A program made the translations under genes and the position numbers. This document shows, piece by piece, positions 53,215 to 62,183 of a stretch of 64,000 nt of DNA (within the stretch, counting starts at the first letter, position 1; each line of letters opens with the position of its first letter). The notes under the pieces were generated by a model, which was not told where the DNA came from, did not search any database, and saw only the letters and a list, made by a program, of their open reading frames with translations. This stretch comes from Terasakiella brassicae. GTDB lineage: Bacteria > Pseudomonadota > Alphaproteobacteria > Rhodospirillales > Terasakiellaceae. The stretch covers positions 124,794 to 188,793 of the forward strand of contig NZ_BMHV01000005.1 of NCBI RefSeq assembly GCF_014641495.1, read 5' to 3'.

Positions 53215-54789
53215 TTAACCAGCGGCTTGTTGTGCCGTTGCCATTTCCTTCAGGTGATGTTTCAAAATTTTCCCGGTGGAGCTGGCTGGCAAGTCATGGA
53301 GAATTGTTATTGAGGACGGTCTTTTATACGCGGTCAACCGTTCCTTGCAAAATGCTTTTATCTCAGCCTCGCTTAAGGTGCTTTTGCGGGGAACCTGAAC
53401 AAAGGCATGAACCTCTTCATTGCCTTCAACTTCCACACCGACAACGGCTGACTGAATAATGCCTTCATGGGAATTCAATGTTGCTTCGACCTCTGCCGGA
53501 TAGACGTTAAAGCCGGAACGCACGATCATTTCTTTAGATCGCCCGACAATAAACAGATTGCCGTCTTCATCTTGTCGCGCCAAGTCCTGTGTATTGAACC
53601 AGCCTTGATCATTCAGGACGACAGCCGTTTCTTCCGGCTTTCTGAAATAACCTTTCATTACATTGGGGCCACGCACCCATAATTCACCCGTTTCACCATC
53701 CTTTACCTGTTCATCCGGTGTCTTCATCAATTTGACTTCTTGGCCCGGTATCGGTTTGCCCACAGAACAAGTTTGTAAATTCTCATTTAAACGAACTTGG
53801 GAAATCGTCGGGCTGGCTTCTGTTAACCCATAGCCATTATGCAAGGGACGACCAAAGAAATTTTCCGTAATTGCCTTGGTTTCCGGGTCCAAAGGTGCCC
53901 CGCCTGCCGACATATAACGCAAGAACAGGTCATCGGCTTTCAAGCCATGATTTTTTAGACCTTCGATCAACATGGAATACATTGGCGGCACGCCTTGCAT
54001 CACGGTGATTTTCTTGTCGCGCAAGGCATTCAGACAAATTTCGACATCAAAACGGGTTTCCATAAACAAGGTTGCCCCGGCAAATAAACTGCCCATACAG
54101 GTTGAAGCCAAACCAAACACATGCGAAATTGGCAAAACCACATAGACACGGTCCATTTGTTCCAAACCGCGCAAAGCCCCGGAAACTGTCGCAATAAAAC
54201 CGATATTGCGATGGGTCAGCATCACCCCCTTGGGCTTCCCTGTCGTCCCGGAGGTATAAATCATCGCAAAAACCTGTTCTGCGGCAGATGCCTCCACAGC
54301 TTCAGCCTTGGAATCGGGATAGGTTTGGCACGTCAAGGTGCCAAGCAGGTCGTCCTCAACCGTCTTACAGCCAATAAAGTCCCCATAACGCTGCGCATCT
54401 TTGGAATAATCGACAAAACAAATCAGATGTTTCGGATCACAATCTTGGCGAATACCGTCAAGCTCTGCATTGGACATACGTGCATTGACTACAGAAACCC
54501 ACACATCCATATCACTGGCAGCAAGCATAAAGGCCAACACAGCGCAGCAGTTTTCAATCACCACCATCAGACGATCACCGGCAATCACGCCATGTGCGTC
54601 CAGATGCGCGCGCGCGCTTTTAATCGCATTTCCCAGATCCGCATAGGTCCACTGTTTTTTCGGATCGCTGACCGCATCACGGGTCGGCGTCTTTTCAATC
54701 CATTCCCAGATTTTATGGCTCACGCGTTGAGGAAGCGCGGCAATAACCTCCTCTACATCCTGACCTAAAACTTTCTCGTTCTTATTCAT
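53215..54789 (-). CDS. AMP-forming acyl-CoA ligase
   Basis: 524 residues. MIYTSGTTGKPKGVMLTHRN (P-loop), NGYGLTEASPTIS, LWVRGPNVMKGYF, GWFNTQDLARQDEDG and IVGRSKEMIVRSGFNVYPAEVE are the conserved A-motifs, and the lysine in SSTGKIL the C-terminal catalytic residue. It activates a medium-chain, aromatic or dicarboxylic acid. ATG 54789 follows AAGGA; a TTG at 54807 is less likely. It is the PimA-like member of the module in gene context. It is divergent from the thiolase. Confidence 0.88.
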   Translation of the reverse strand: MNKNEKVLGQDVEEVIAALPQRVSHKIWEWIEKTPTRDAVSDPKKQWTYADLGNAIKSARAHLDAHGVIAGDRLMVVIENCCAVLAFMLAASDMDVWVSVVNARMSNAELDGIRQDCDPKHLICFVDYSKDAQRYGDFIGCKTVEDDLLGTLTCQTYPDSKAEAVEASAAEQVFAMIYTSGTTGKPKGVMLTHRNIGFIATVSGALRGLEQMDRVYVVLPISHVFGLASTCMGSLFAGATLFMETRFDVEICLNALRDKKITVMQGVPPMYSMLIEGLKNHGLKADDLFLRYMSAGGAPLDPETKAITENFFGRPLHNGYGLTEASPTISQVRLNENLQTCSVGKPIPGQEVKLMKTPDEQVKDGETGELWVRGPNVMKGYFRKPEETAVVLNDQGWFNTQDLARQDEDGNLFIVGRSKEMIVRSGFNVYPAEVEATLNSHEGIIQSAVVGVEVEGNEEVHAFVQVPRKSTLSEAEIKAFCKERLTAYKRPSSITILHDLPASSTGKILKHHLKEMATAQQAAG

Positions 54790-54880
54790 CTTACGCTTTT
54801 CCTTCAATACTCGCGCAAACTTTAAACATCTTCTAAAGGCGTTTTATCTCACCTTTACGCATGCTGTAAACAAAAATAAA

Positions 54881-54895
54881 TACCGCATAGCGGAA
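54881..54895. promoter_or_regulatory. candidate IclR operator, site B
   Basis: TACCGCATAGCGGAA, with CCGC and GCGG arms around ATA. It shares CCGCATAGCG with site A. It lies 92 bases from the ligase start, on the ligase side of the divergent region. Confidence 0.65.
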
Positions 54896-54996
54896 TATAT
54901 GGTTTATTTTTTTACATTAAAATGCTCTTTTTTTGAAAAAATATATGGACAATTTTAGATGATATGAATTATCTATATCTTGTTTTCGGAATTTTA

Positions 54997-55011
54997 TTTC
55001 GCAATGCGAAA
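54997..55011. promoter_or_regulatory. candidate IclR operator, site C
   Basis: TTTCGCAATGCGAAA, a perfect palindrome with six-base arms. It ends eight bases before the GGAG ribosome-binding site of the thiolase gene. A TTGAAA (54933-54938) with an AT-rich spacer may be the -35 of the thiolase promoter. Confidence 0.7.
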
Positions 55012-55029
55012 CTAATTTGGAGTCCTTTA

Positions 55030-56232
55030 ATGACTAATGCATATATATATGACGGTGGCAGAACGGCGTTTGGCAGACATGGCGGGGCATTATCTTCTTT
55101 GCGTCCTGATGACATGCTCGCCCATGTCATCAAAACTTTGATCAACAGAAACAATTTTGACTTAAAGGACTACGAAGACGTTATCGCGGGTTGCACCAAT
55201 CAGGCCGGTGAAGACAGCCGCAACGTGGCACGTTTTGCCGGTCTTCTATCCGGTCTGCCGATGGAAACAGGTGGCATCACGCTTAATCGCCTGTGCGGAT
55301 CCAGTCTGGCTTCTGCTGCTGATGCCGCACGTTGCGTTAAAGTCGGGGAAGGTGAATTATTCGTTGCCTGTGGTGTAGAAGCCATGAGCCGGGCTCCGTT
55401 GGTCCTGTCCAAGGCACAATCGGCTTTTGATCGTCAACAAACCATTGCCGATACAACAATGGGTGCACGGTTCAGCAACCCGAAACATCTGGAACAGTTC
55501 GGCGCAGACTCCATGCCCGAAACCGCCGACAACATCGCCCATGATCTTGGGATCACCCGCGAAGAAAGCGATGCCTTTGCGCTTGCGTCCCAACTCAAAT
55601 ACGAAGCCGCATACAAGGACGGTTACTATGACGGCGAAATTATTCCCATCCCTGTTTATATGGGTCGCAAAAAAGGCGAAGTCATTATCAGCGAAGACGA
55701 ACATCCCCGCCCGAACAGTGATATCGCGTCCTTACAAAAATTACGTGCCCTGTTTGCCGATGGTGTGGTCACAGCCGGTAATGCCTCCGGCATCAATGAC
55801 GGGGCCAGCGCAGTCCTGATCGGCAGCCAAGCCATTGGTGAGAAAAGCGGCGTGAAACCACGTGCCCGTATTGTCAGTTCGGCAATCGTCGGTGTGCCCC
55901 CGCGCGTTATGGGGCTTGGTCCGGTCGGCGCGACACAAAAAGCATTGGCACGCGCAGGCCTGACGCTTAACGACCTTGATGTCATGGAATTCAACGAAGC
56001 CTTCGCCACACAAGCCTTGGGATGTTTGAACCAACTGGGTCTTTCCTATGATGATCCCCGCATAAACCCTAATGGTGGTGCCATTGCCATCGGCCACCCC
56101 TTAGGGGCCAGCGGTGCACGTATTTTGTGGGCGGCTGTACGCCAACTGGAACGCACAAACGGTCGTTACGGCTTGGCGACCATGTGTATCGGTATCGGCC
56201 AAGGTATCGCCGTTGTTGTTGAGCGTGTTTAG
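55030..56232 (+). CDS. acetyl-CoA acyltransferase (thiolase), PimB-like
   Basis: 400 residues. Cysteine in LNRLCGSSLASAAD, NEAFATQALG, GHPLGASGARI and CIGIGQG are the catalytic motifs. ATG 55030 with GGAG seven bases upstream; the frame extends upstream to 54964 across operator C and is not used. It begins the plus-strand module 2 operon (thiolase, FadB/J-type, dehydrogenases). In the pim operon of Rhodopseudomonas a thiolase, an ACAD pair, a hydratase/dehydrogenase and a ligase serve dicarboxylate degradation. Confidence 0.92.
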   Translation: MTNAYIYDGGRTAFGRHGGALSSLRPDDMLAHVIKTLINRNNFDLKDYEDVIAGCTNQAGEDSRNVARFAGLLSGLPMETGGITLNRLCGSSLASAADAARCVKVGEGELFVACGVEAMSRAPLVLSKAQSAFDRQQTIADTTMGARFSNPKHLEQFGADSMPETADNIAHDLGITREESDAFALASQLKYEAAYKDGYYDGEIIPIPVYMGRKKGEVIISEDEHPRPNSDIASLQKLRALFADGVVTAGNASGINDGASAVLIGSQAIGEKSGVKPRARIVSSAIVGVPPRVMGLGPVGATQKALARAGLTLNDLDVMEFNEAFATQALGCLNQLGLSYDDPRINPNGGAIAIGHPLGASGARILWAAVRQLERTNGRYGLATMCIGIGQGIAVVVERV

Positions 56233-56294
56233 AACAGGCTGACACACCCTGCAATGACACCTTTGCGTATAATCAATAAGTGAGAGCAAGTTTC

Positions 56295-58400
56295 ATGTCC
56301 CCCGTCAGTTACGAAATTATTGAGAATATCGGCATCATTACCATCGACAACCCGCCGGTCAATGCCCTGTCCCATGCGGTGCGTGTCGGTTTGGTTGAAA
56401 CCGTTCATCAGGCCCAAAATGATGAAAGCGACGCCTTGTTGCTGATTTGCACTGGTAAAACATTTATCGCAGGCGCGGATATTTCCGAATTTGGTAAACC
56501 ACCGCAAGAACCTTTTTTGCCTGATGTCCTCAATACGCTCGAACAATCAGATAAACTGATTGTTGCTGCCCTGCACGGTCAAGCCCTAGGCGGGGGATTT
56601 GAAACAGCCTTATCCTGTCATTATCGTTGCGCCCTTGCCAGTGCCAAGGTCGGACTGCCCGAAGTCAACCTTGGCCTGCTTCCCGGTGCGGGCGGCACAC
56701 AACGCACGCCACGTCTGGCAGGTGTAAAAGTGGCATTGGACCTGATTTTATCCGGCAAACCAATTTCAGCATCAACCGCCCTTGAGGACCATCTTATTGA
56801 TCATGTTTTTGCAGAAGGCGACCTCAAAACACAGGCCTTGGCCTACACCAAAGGATTGGTTGCTCAGAAGGCACCTTTGCGCCGTGCCAGCGAACAAGAA
56901 ATCGACCAGAACAGCTTTGACGGTGCGATATTTGATCAATATCGCAAAACATATGCAAAGAAGTTACGCAATCAAAACTCCCCCCAATTGATTGTCGATT
57001 GCGTGGAAGCCGCCACAAAAGAAAACTTTACCGATGGTATGAAAATAGAACGCGATGCCTTCTTACAATGTCGTGCCTCCGATCAATCTGCCGGACTGCG
57101 CCATATTTTCTTTGCCGAACGACAAGCTGCCAAGATTAAAGATCTCCCCAGAGATACCGCCACCCGCGACATCCAGTCCATTGCCATTATCGGTGCCGGC
57201 CTGATGGGTGGCGGTATCGCCATGAATTTTGCCAACGCAGGCATCCCGGTAAAAATGCTGGAAATCAATGATGATGCGTTAAACAAAGGCCTCGCCAATG
57301 TCGCCAAAATTTACCGTTCAATGGCTGCAAAAAACCGCATCAGCCCAAAAGAAAGCGAAAAGCGGATTGCCTTGATCAGCGGCACAACGGATTACAATGA
57401 CTTGCAAGATGTCGATCTGGTCATCGAGGCCGTTTTTGAAAGTATTGAGGTTAAAAAAGACGTATTCACCAAACTTGATCAAGTCTGTAAAGACGGGGCA
57501 ATTTTGGCAACCAATACATCTTATCTCGATATCAATGAAATCGCCCAATTTACCAAGCGTCCCCAAGATGTGATCGGTTTGCATTTCTTCAGCCCCGCAC
57601 ACATTATGAAATTGCTGGAAATCGTACGCGCTGATGAAACGGTGGACGATGTCATGGCCAGTGCAATGGCCCTTGCCCGTAAAATCAAGAAAGTCCCGGT
57701 TCAGGCCCGTGTCTGTTACGGCTTTATCGGCAATCGCATGTTGCGCCAGTACCAACGTGAAGTTCAAATGTGCCTAATCGAAGGGGCAAGCCCCGAACAA
57801 ATCGACAAATCCATGATGGACTGGGGGATGGCAATGGGACCGTTAATGGTTGCCGACCTTGCTGGATTGGATATCAGTTACAAGGCCCGCCAAGCCTTAA
57901 GTGATGAACAAAAAGGTGACCCCAAAAGTTATCGCATTCCCGATGTCTTGTTTGAAATGGGTCGTATCGGTCAGAAATCCGGTTCCGGTTATTATATCTA
58001 TGACCCCCAAACCAAGGCCCGCACGGCAGACCCCAGCGTCAATGATATCATTGAACGTGAGGCCGCTGCATTTGGCGTTACGCGCAAAGCTATGAGTGAT
58101 GAAGAAGTCCTCAACCGTTTGTCGCTGGCCTTGATTAATGAGGGGTTCAAGATTTTAGAAGAAGGCATTGCCCAGCGTGCCAGTGATATTGATGTTGTCT
58201 ATTGCTTTGGCTACGGCTTCCCAAAATATCGCGGTGGCCCGATGTTGTTTGCACAAACCCGTGGTTTGGACAAGGTCTATCAAGATATTTGCGCTTATCG
58301 CGAAAGCCACGGCGACCTTTATTGGACACCATCAAAACTGCTGCAAAATCTGGTTGAAACAAACACAAGCCTGAGTGATTGGGAAGAAAGCACGCAATGA
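56295..58400 (+). CDS. bifunctional enoyl-CoA hydratase/3-hydroxyacyl-CoA dehydrogenase, FadB/FadJ/PimF type
   Basis: 701 residues with the hydratase first. Crotonase domain (about 1-190): [46 protein letters not shown] with both catalytic Glu regions. Dehydrogenase part (about 300-690): [38 protein letters not shown] (catalytic His), FIGNRML. It converts enoyl-CoA through L-3-hydroxyacyl-CoA to 3-ketoacyl-CoA for the thiolase. ATG 56295 is used; the GTG at 56280 would add five residues. Confidence 0.93.
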   Translation: MSPVSYEIIENIGIITIDNPPVNALSHAVRVGLVETVHQAQNDESDALLLICTGKTFIAGADISEFGKPPQEPFLPDVLNTLEQSDKLIVAALHGQALGGGFETALSCHYRCALASAKVGLPEVNLGLLPGAGGTQRTPRLAGVKVALDLILSGKPISASTALEDHLIDHVFAEGDLKTQALAYTKGLVAQKAPLRRASEQEIDQNSFDGAIFDQYRKTYAKKLRNQNSPQLIVDCVEAATKENFTDGMKIERDAFLQCRASDQSAGLRHIFFAERQAAKIKDLPRDTATRDIQSIAIIGAGLMGGGIAMNFANAGIPVKMLEINDDALNKGLANVAKIYRSMAAKNRISPKESEKRIALISGTTDYNDLQDVDLVIEAVFESIEVKKDVFTKLDQVCKDGAILATNTSYLDINEIAQFTKRPQDVIGLHFFSPAHIMKLLEIVRADETVDDVMASAMALARKIKKVPVQARVCYGFIGNRMLRQYQREVQMCLIEGASPEQIDKSMMDWGMAMGPLMVADLAGLDISYKARQALSDEQKGDPKSYRIPDVLFEMGRIGQKSGSGYYIYDPQTKARTADPSVNDIIEREAAAFGVTRKAMSDEEVLNRLSLALINEGFKILEEGIAQRASDIDVVYCFGYGFPKYRGGPMLFAQTRGLDKVYQDICAYRESHGDLYWTPSKLLQNLVETNTSLSDWEESTQ

Positions 58401-58728
58401 TGAACACGCCGATACCTTCACGTCAGGATTATCTCATTAAAACATTCGGACTGAAGTTCCCGATACTTGCCGGTGGTTTGATGTGGTTGTCCGATGCCAA
58501 TTACGTCAGCGCGTGTGCCCGTGCCGGTATTTTAGGCTTCATCACCGCCGCCAGTTTCCCTGACGAGGGCGATTTGCGTCACGAAATTCGCAAATGTCGC
58601 CAACAAAGCAACGGTGCCCCGTTCGGGGTCAAGTTGCCCAAACTGGTATCGAAGGCGAAGCCATAACCATTAACCAGCTTCTGCAATCGGATGCATCAAA
58701 AAGCGCACGCAAAGAAACCCTGAAATAA
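58397..58728 (+). pseudogene. nitronate monooxygenase, N- and C-terminal fragments joined by deletion
   Basis: From ATG 58397 (overlapping the previous stop codon) the product resembles the nitronate monooxygenase N-terminus: LIKTFGLKFPILAGGLMWL, AGILGFITAASFPDEGDLR and PFGVKLPKL. The frame then ends at 58666. In another frame, beginning near 58640, VAQTGIEGEA and a helical tail follow to TAA 58728, matching the position of the C-terminal SAGQGVG segment. Most of the TIM barrel is missing. An intact paralogue is at 30477. The rest of the operon is not disturbed in frame. Confidence 0.7.
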
Positions 58729-58759
58729 CAATGATCTATTTACTGAAAATGGTGACACA

Positions 58760-59956
58760 ATGAATATTCATTTAACAGACGAGGAATTGGCCTTTCGCAA
58801 AGAAGTACAGGATTTCTTTACCAACGAATTTCCCAAAGACATCAAGGAAAAACAGGATAAAGGCATTTATCTGAGCAAAGACGACCACGTTCGTTGGCAA
58901 AAGGCCCTGCACGCCAAAGGCTGGGCCGGGATTAACTGGCCGGTTGAACATGGCGGCACAGGTTGGAGCGCCACACAAAAATACATTTACGCAAACGAAG
59001 CAGCCAAGGCCAATGCACCGCGCATTATCCCCTTTGGTTTAACAATGGTTGCCCCGGTTATCTTTACTTATGGCAATGAAGAACAGAAAAAACGTTTCTT
59101 GCCTGATATTCTGGCCTCCAACGTCTGGTGGTGTCAGGGTTATTCCGAACCAAACGCGGGTTCTGATCTGGCCGCCCTTAAAACCAAGGCGGTACGTGAC
59201 GGTGAGGATTACATCGTGAACGGCACAAAAACATGGACCACATTGGGCCAGCATGCCGACTGGATTTTCTGCCTTGTACGGACCGACGACACGGGTAAAA
59301 AACAGCAAGGTATCAGTTTCCTGCTGATTGATATGAAAACGCCGGGGGTCAGTGTTCATCCCATCATTACCATCGACGGCACCCACGAAGTCAACGAAGT
59401 CCATTTTGAAGATGTCCGTGTCCCGGCAGAAAACCTGATCGGGGAAGAAGGCAAAGGCTGGACCTATGCCAAGGTGTTATTGACCCATGAACGCACCGGC
59501 ATTGCGCGCGTGGCAGAGTCCAAAGCCCTGCTGGCATCGCTGAAACGCATGGTCGATGCCCAGAACGATGCACTGGTCAATATGAAAGAAAACACCGTTT
59601 TCATGACCCGTTTGATCGAGGCGGAAATCGAACTCAAAGCCCTTGAATATACTGAACTTCGTGTTTTATCCGCTGTTTCTACAGGCAAAGCGCCGGGACC
59701 GGAATCTTCGATCCTGAAAATCAAAGGAACAGAGATTATGCAGTTGTTAAACGAACTGTTTGTCGAAGTTGCAGGCATATATGCCCTGCCCTATGTCCCG
59801 GATCAATATCGTGACGGGTTTGAAGGGACACCTGCCGGCCCGCAATTTGCCGCAAAAACCAGTGCGACTTATTACAACAACCGTAAAGTCAGCATTTATG
59901 GCGGCACCAACGAAATTCAGAAAAACATTATTGCCAAGCAAGTGCTTGGGCTATAG
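58760..59956 (+). CDS. acyl-CoA dehydrogenase, large (catalytic) subunit, PimC-like
   Basis: 398 residues. The full fold is present: CQGYSEPNAGSDLAALKTKA, VNGTKTWTTLGQHADW, LLTHERTGIARV and the C-terminal YGGTNEIQKNIIAKQVLGL. Paired with the next gene it recalls heteromeric ACADs such as PimC/PimD or FadE28/29-type α2β2 enzymes, which act on bulky or dicarboxylic acyl-CoA. Starts 31 bases after the pseudogene; GGTGA is the ribosome-binding site. Confidence 0.9.
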   Translation: MNIHLTDEELAFRKEVQDFFTNEFPKDIKEKQDKGIYLSKDDHVRWQKALHAKGWAGINWPVEHGGTGWSATQKYIYANEAAKANAPRIIPFGLTMVAPVIFTYGNEEQKKRFLPDILASNVWWCQGYSEPNAGSDLAALKTKAVRDGEDYIVNGTKTWTTLGQHADWIFCLVRTDDTGKKQQGISFLLIDMKTPGVSVHPIITIDGTHEVNEVHFEDVRVPAENLIGEEGKGWTYAKVLLTHERTGIARVAESKALLASLKRMVDAQNDALVNMKENTVFMTRLIEAEIELKALEYTELRVLSAVSTGKAPGPESSILKIKGTEIMQLLNELFVEVAGIYALPYVPDQYRDGFEGTPAGPQFAAKTSATYYNNRKVSIYGGTNEIQKNIIAKQVLGL

Positions 59957-59970
59957 AGAGAGGACGGATT

Positions 59971-61104
59971 ATGGATTTTTCTCTTAACGATATTCAAGAA
60001 ATGATGCGCGAAAGTGCGTCCAAATTCATTCAGAAAGAATATGACTTTGAAACTCGTCGCAAGCTGAGCAAAAGCGAGATGGGCTATAGCCAAAAAAACT
60101 GGGAACTCTTCGCAAAACTTGGCTGGCTTGCCCTGCCTGTAGACGAAGATTTCGGCGGTATTGGCGGCAGTGTTCTGGATACGATCATCCTGCAGGAAGA
60201 ACTTGGAAAAGGCTTGGTTGTCGAACCTTATTTCGCCACGGCCTTATTGGGGGCCAACCTGATCAACAAATTTGCCCGTGATGATCAAAAAGAAACCATT
60301 CTGGAAAATGTCATTGCCGGGACACAAAAACTCACCCTCGCCCACAGCGAAGGCCATGCGCCGTTTGATCTGACACAAATGCGCACCACAGCACAAAAAA
60401 ACAGTAACGGCTTTGTGTTAAACGGTATAAAATCTGTTGTTCTGGACGCACAAAACGCCGACATGTTGTTAGTGGTTGCCCGGACCTCCGGTCAAAGCGG
60501 TGATAAAAACGGACTGAGTGTTTTTAACCTCACCCCCGATACAGCTGGCATGACGATCAAGGGCTATGAAACAAATGACGGCCTGCGTGCCGCCGACATT
60601 ACTTTTGACAATGTCAACCTTGACGAAACCACGGTTATCGGGGAACTGGACCAAGCCTATGACGCGGTTCATCGTGTTCTGCTGGAAGGGATTGTCAATC
60701 TATCCGGCGAAGCCGTCGGCATCATGGAAAAGCTGGTCGAATTGACCGCTGAATATTTAGGCGTACGGGAACAATTCAGCGCCCCCATTGGCAAGTTCCA
60801 AGCTTTACAACACCGTACGGCCGATATGTTCATGGAAAAAGAACAAGCCAAATCCATGCTTTACTATGCAGCCATTGAAACCGCAGAAAATGCAGAAGGT
60901 TTTGAACGGGCCTGCGCCATGTTAAAGGTTCGCATCGGCAATGCAGCACGGTTCGTCGGTCAACAAGCCGTTCAATTGCACGGCGGCATGGGGGTCACCG
61001 ATGAACTCAGCGTCGGTCACTATTTTAAACGCCTGACCTGTATCAATAATTTACTGGGGTCTCGTGACTATCACCTGAATGTTTTGGTGAAAGAAGCCCA
61101 ATAG
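59971..61104 (+). CDS. acyl-CoA dehydrogenase, small subunit, PimD-like
   Basis: 377 residues of the ACAD family. AYLSVREQF-like and LQHRTADMFMEKEQAKSML regions are visible, with QAVQLHGGMGVTDELSVGHYFKRL at the C-terminus. The middle beta domain is less conserved (LAHSEGHAPFDLTQMRTTA replaces the TEPxAGSD loop), so it is probably the structural partner of the large subunit. It starts 14 bases after the large subunit and is the last gene of the operon. Confidence 0.88.
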   Translation: MDFSLNDIQEMMRESASKFIQKEYDFETRRKLSKSEMGYSQKNWELFAKLGWLALPVDEDFGGIGGSVLDTIILQEELGKGLVVEPYFATALLGANLINKFARDDQKETILENVIAGTQKLTLAHSEGHAPFDLTQMRTTAQKNSNGFVLNGIKSVVLDAQNADMLLVVARTSGQSGDKNGLSVFNLTPDTAGMTIKGYETNDGLRAADITFDNVNLDETTVIGELDQAYDAVHRVLLEGIVNLSGEAVGIMEKLVELTAEYLGVREQFSAPIGKFQALQHRTADMFMEKEQAKSMLYYAAIETAENAEGFERACAMLKVRIGNAARFVGQQAVQLHGGMGVTDELSVGHYFKRLTCINNLLGSRDYHLNVLVKEAQ

Positions 61105-61120
61105 AAGAAGGCCTATAAAA

Positions 61121-61152
61121 GCATACCCTTTCCTTATCTGGAGAGGGTATGC
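61121..61152. terminator. strong hairpin after the ACAD genes
   Basis: GCATACCCTTTCC, loop TTATCT, GGAGAGGGTATGC: 13 pairs with one G-U. No T-run on the plus strand; TTTTATA follows on the minus strand. It may end the plus-strand operon, or be a minus-strand terminator for the fliN unit, or an mRNA-stabilising hairpin. Confidence 0.6.
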
Positions 61153-61204
61153 CAGGCTGCTGACAAAGTGCTTTCGATAAAATATAGCAAGTTTTTAAGA
61201 GACA

Positions 61205-61225
61205 ATCCCGCACTTGATACGGGAT
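61205..61225. repeat. REP-like palindrome
   Basis: ATCCCG ... CGGGAT, loop of nine (cacttgata). It resembles the second one at 61272, which has the same ATCCCG type ends. Confidence 0.5.
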
Positions 61226-61271
61226 CCATTTAAAATCAATGGATTAGATGTTACTCATTGGACAAAGATGG

Positions 61272-61293
61272 ATCCCCGATCAAGGTCGGGGAT
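61272..61293. repeat. REP-like palindrome
   Basis: ATCCCCGA, loop of six, TCGGGGAT, followed by GACAAC. This ATCCCC(G)...(C)GGGGATGAC type is common as an extragenic repeat in alphaproteobacterial genomes. Between 61105 and 61337 no gene is seen. Confidence 0.6.
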
Positions 61294-61337
61294 GACAACA
61301 TTGCTTATTGCCACAGGAAATTTTATACGTTCGTACC

Positions 61338-61541
61338 CTAATGCAGAACAGCACTTCTGGGGCGTTCTTTCGTCAACAGGACTTCGACGGCGCGGGTAAT
61401 ACGGCGCCACAGGACTTCGCCTTCCTGATTGCCTAGACGCTGGAACTCATCGCCCCGGATTGCCGCATATAGAGCCGCTTCGTCACCGAATTTCTCAATG
61501 ACCTGATTGGCTGTTTTATAGATATCTGTTTCGGTTTTCAT
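61338..61541 (-). CDS. small conserved protein, DUF6961-like
   Basis: 67 residues, mostly helical, with a pattern (DIYKTANQVIEKFGDEAALYAAIRGDEF...EGEVLWRRITRAVEVLL) that recalls DUF6961. Function unknown. Its ATG overlaps the fliN stop by four bases (ATGA), so it is co-translated with fliN. The family assignment is from memory. Confidence 0.65.
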   Translation of the reverse strand: MKTETDIYKTANQVIEKFGDEAALYAAIRGDEFQRLGNQEGEVLWRRITRAVEVLLTKERPRSAVLH

Positions 61542-61990
61542 CGGCTTCGCTTCGACCTCATAATATCACCGATGCTTACAGCCAGCTTATCCTCGACAAC
61601 AACGACTTCCCCTTCTGCGATCTTTTGATCCGAGGAAAAGACATCGATCGGGTCACCGACACCGCGATCCAGTTCCACCACGGCCCCACGGCCAAGTTTC
61701 AGGATCTGGCTCATTGGCATCACTGCCATACCGAGAACAGCACGAATACTGACTTCGACATCGTAAACGGCATCCATAGATTCACTATAACCCAAGGCAC
61801 CGCCCAAGGTCGCGCCACCTTCGCCGCCATTTCCACCGCCACCGGCTGCTTTTTGGGCTTCTTCAGCCTCAATCTCCGCCAATGCCGCCGCCATGTCCAT
61901 GTCTTCATCCATAGACGGTGCATTGTGGTCTTCTGCCAGTGCCGCTCCCCAATCTACGGAGAGATCGTCATCGTCTTCATCGTCCGCCAT
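61538..61990 (-). CDS. fliN: flagellar motor switch protein FliN family
   Basis: 150 residues. An acidic, Ala/Gly-rich N-terminal half (about 1-75, EDDDDLSVDW...) is followed by the SpoA/FliN C-terminal domain (about 80-145): VYDVEVSIRAVLGMAVMPMSQILKLGRGAVVELDRGVGDPIDVFSSDQKIAEGEVVVVEDKLAVSIGDI. It forms the C-ring base that sets flagellar rotation sense. No other flagellar gene is in the window, which is unusual, but it may be the isolated fliN that many alphaproteobacteria have. Confidence 0.92.
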   Translation of the reverse strand: MADDEDDDDLSVDWGAALAEDHNAPSMDEDMDMAAALAEIEAEEAQKAAGGGGNGGEGGATLGGALGYSESMDAVYDVEVSIRAVLGMAVMPMSQILKLGRGAVVELDRGVGDPIDVFSSDQKIAEGEVVVVEDKLAVSIGDIMRSKRSR

Positions 61991-62183
61991 AAGCGCCTCT
62001 TAACTCTTACGGTTCATCGTCGGGACACATTCCCAACTGTGTGTTTATAGGGCGAAAAAGGTTAATAAATTCTCTAACCTTTTATTTTTTCCCTATATTT
62101 TGCGACAATTTATAAAGCTTATCACATTCGCGTCGAATATTCACCAGATGGGGTTCAACTTTTGTAATCCGGCACGTCTCCTT

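Noticed and set aside
54121-54768. 215-codon plus-strand ORF
   Set aside because: Antisense shadow of the acyl-CoA ligase; residues match its inverse-complement codon pattern and carry no domain.
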